From a candidate division LCP-89 bacterium (GTDB lineage Bacteria > Electryoneota > B3-LCP), in assembly GCA_025774735.1 (NCBI GenBank), contig JALGZU010000162.1, positions 1 through 6,600 on the forward strand: a DNA stretch of 6,600 nucleotides. The letters are read 5' to 3'. How positions within the stretch are numbered: the first letter of the stretch is position 1; each line of letters opens with the position of its first letter. Under the pieces are notes generated by a model that searched no databases, had not been told where the DNA came from, and was given only the letters and a program-made list of their open reading frames with translations. The position numbers were made by a program, and so were the translations under genes. Shown piece by piece: positions 6,560-6,600 of the stretch.

Positions 6560-6600
6560 ATGAGCTACAGTCAATTAGCCTTAGACATCGCCGAATCTCC
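6560..6600 (+). CDS. Start of a further gene, possibly a PLP-dependent aminotransferase (3'-truncated by window edge)
   Basis: ATG 6560 is preceded by GGGAGG (6543-6548) with an 11-base gap. Only 14 residues are visible, MSYSQLALDIAESP (the last codon begins CC, so Pro is certain). The L...IAESPT-like opening recalls class I/II aminotransferases of the aspartate aminotransferase family, but so short a piece cannot prove it. It begins 62 bases after the barrel gene, with no terminator between them, so it may share the pta operon. Confidence 0.45.
   Translation, partial: MSYSQLALDIAES

Overview
The window reads as chromosomal DNA of a Gram-negative bacterium from the FCB superphylum or a related candidate lineage (Marinimicrobia, Calditrichota or Ignavibacteria-like). 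The main evidence is that two neighbouring exported proteins end in the C-terminal module 'NYPNPFNPTT ... NGR.V..LV.G ... ASG.YLYRLEAG.F....KMVLMK', the signature of type IX secretion (T9SS) type A sorting domains in those groups. A beta-barrel-like outer membrane protein and ordinary Shine-Dalgarno sites fit this. The phylum assignment is inference; no RNA gene or marker protein in the window settles it. All genes are on the + strand.

Layout. (1) 1-1197 is the 3' part of a papain-family (C1A) cysteine peptidase gene: its catalytic Asn block, then beta-rich domains and a sorting domain. (2) 1343-2806 is an exported protein with a GATase1-like fold domain, followed by the same Ig-like plus sorting-domain tail. 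The last parts of these two genes are nearly identical in DNA. (3) 2999-4573 is an exported putative zinc metallopeptidase (HEIVH plus a downstream EGLA), in DNA that looks less GC-rich than its flanks. (4) 4744-5742 is phosphate acetyltransferase (pta), starting at TTG. (5) 5739-6497 is a signal-peptide-bearing probable outer membrane barrel, also starting at TTG and overlapping the pta stop by four bases. (6) 6560 onward is the first 14 codons of another gene, possibly a PLP-dependent aminotransferase. Stem-loop terminators follow genes 1 (weak), 2 (strong) and 3 (good), so genes 1, 2 and 3 appear to be single transcription units, while pta, the barrel gene and perhaps the last gene form an operon.

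Functionally, the first half is a cluster of secreted or surface proteins, two peptidases and one likely non-enzymatic GATase-like protein, which could serve extracellular protein breakdown or surface remodelling. The second half is central acetyl-CoA/acetyl-phosphate metabolism, unexpectedly translationally coupled to an envelope protein. I see no CRISPR array, transposase, phage gene, tRNA or rRNA. No clearly new defence or mobile system is visible; the best leads are the shared tail DNA, the unusual metallopeptidase and the pta-barrel coupling.
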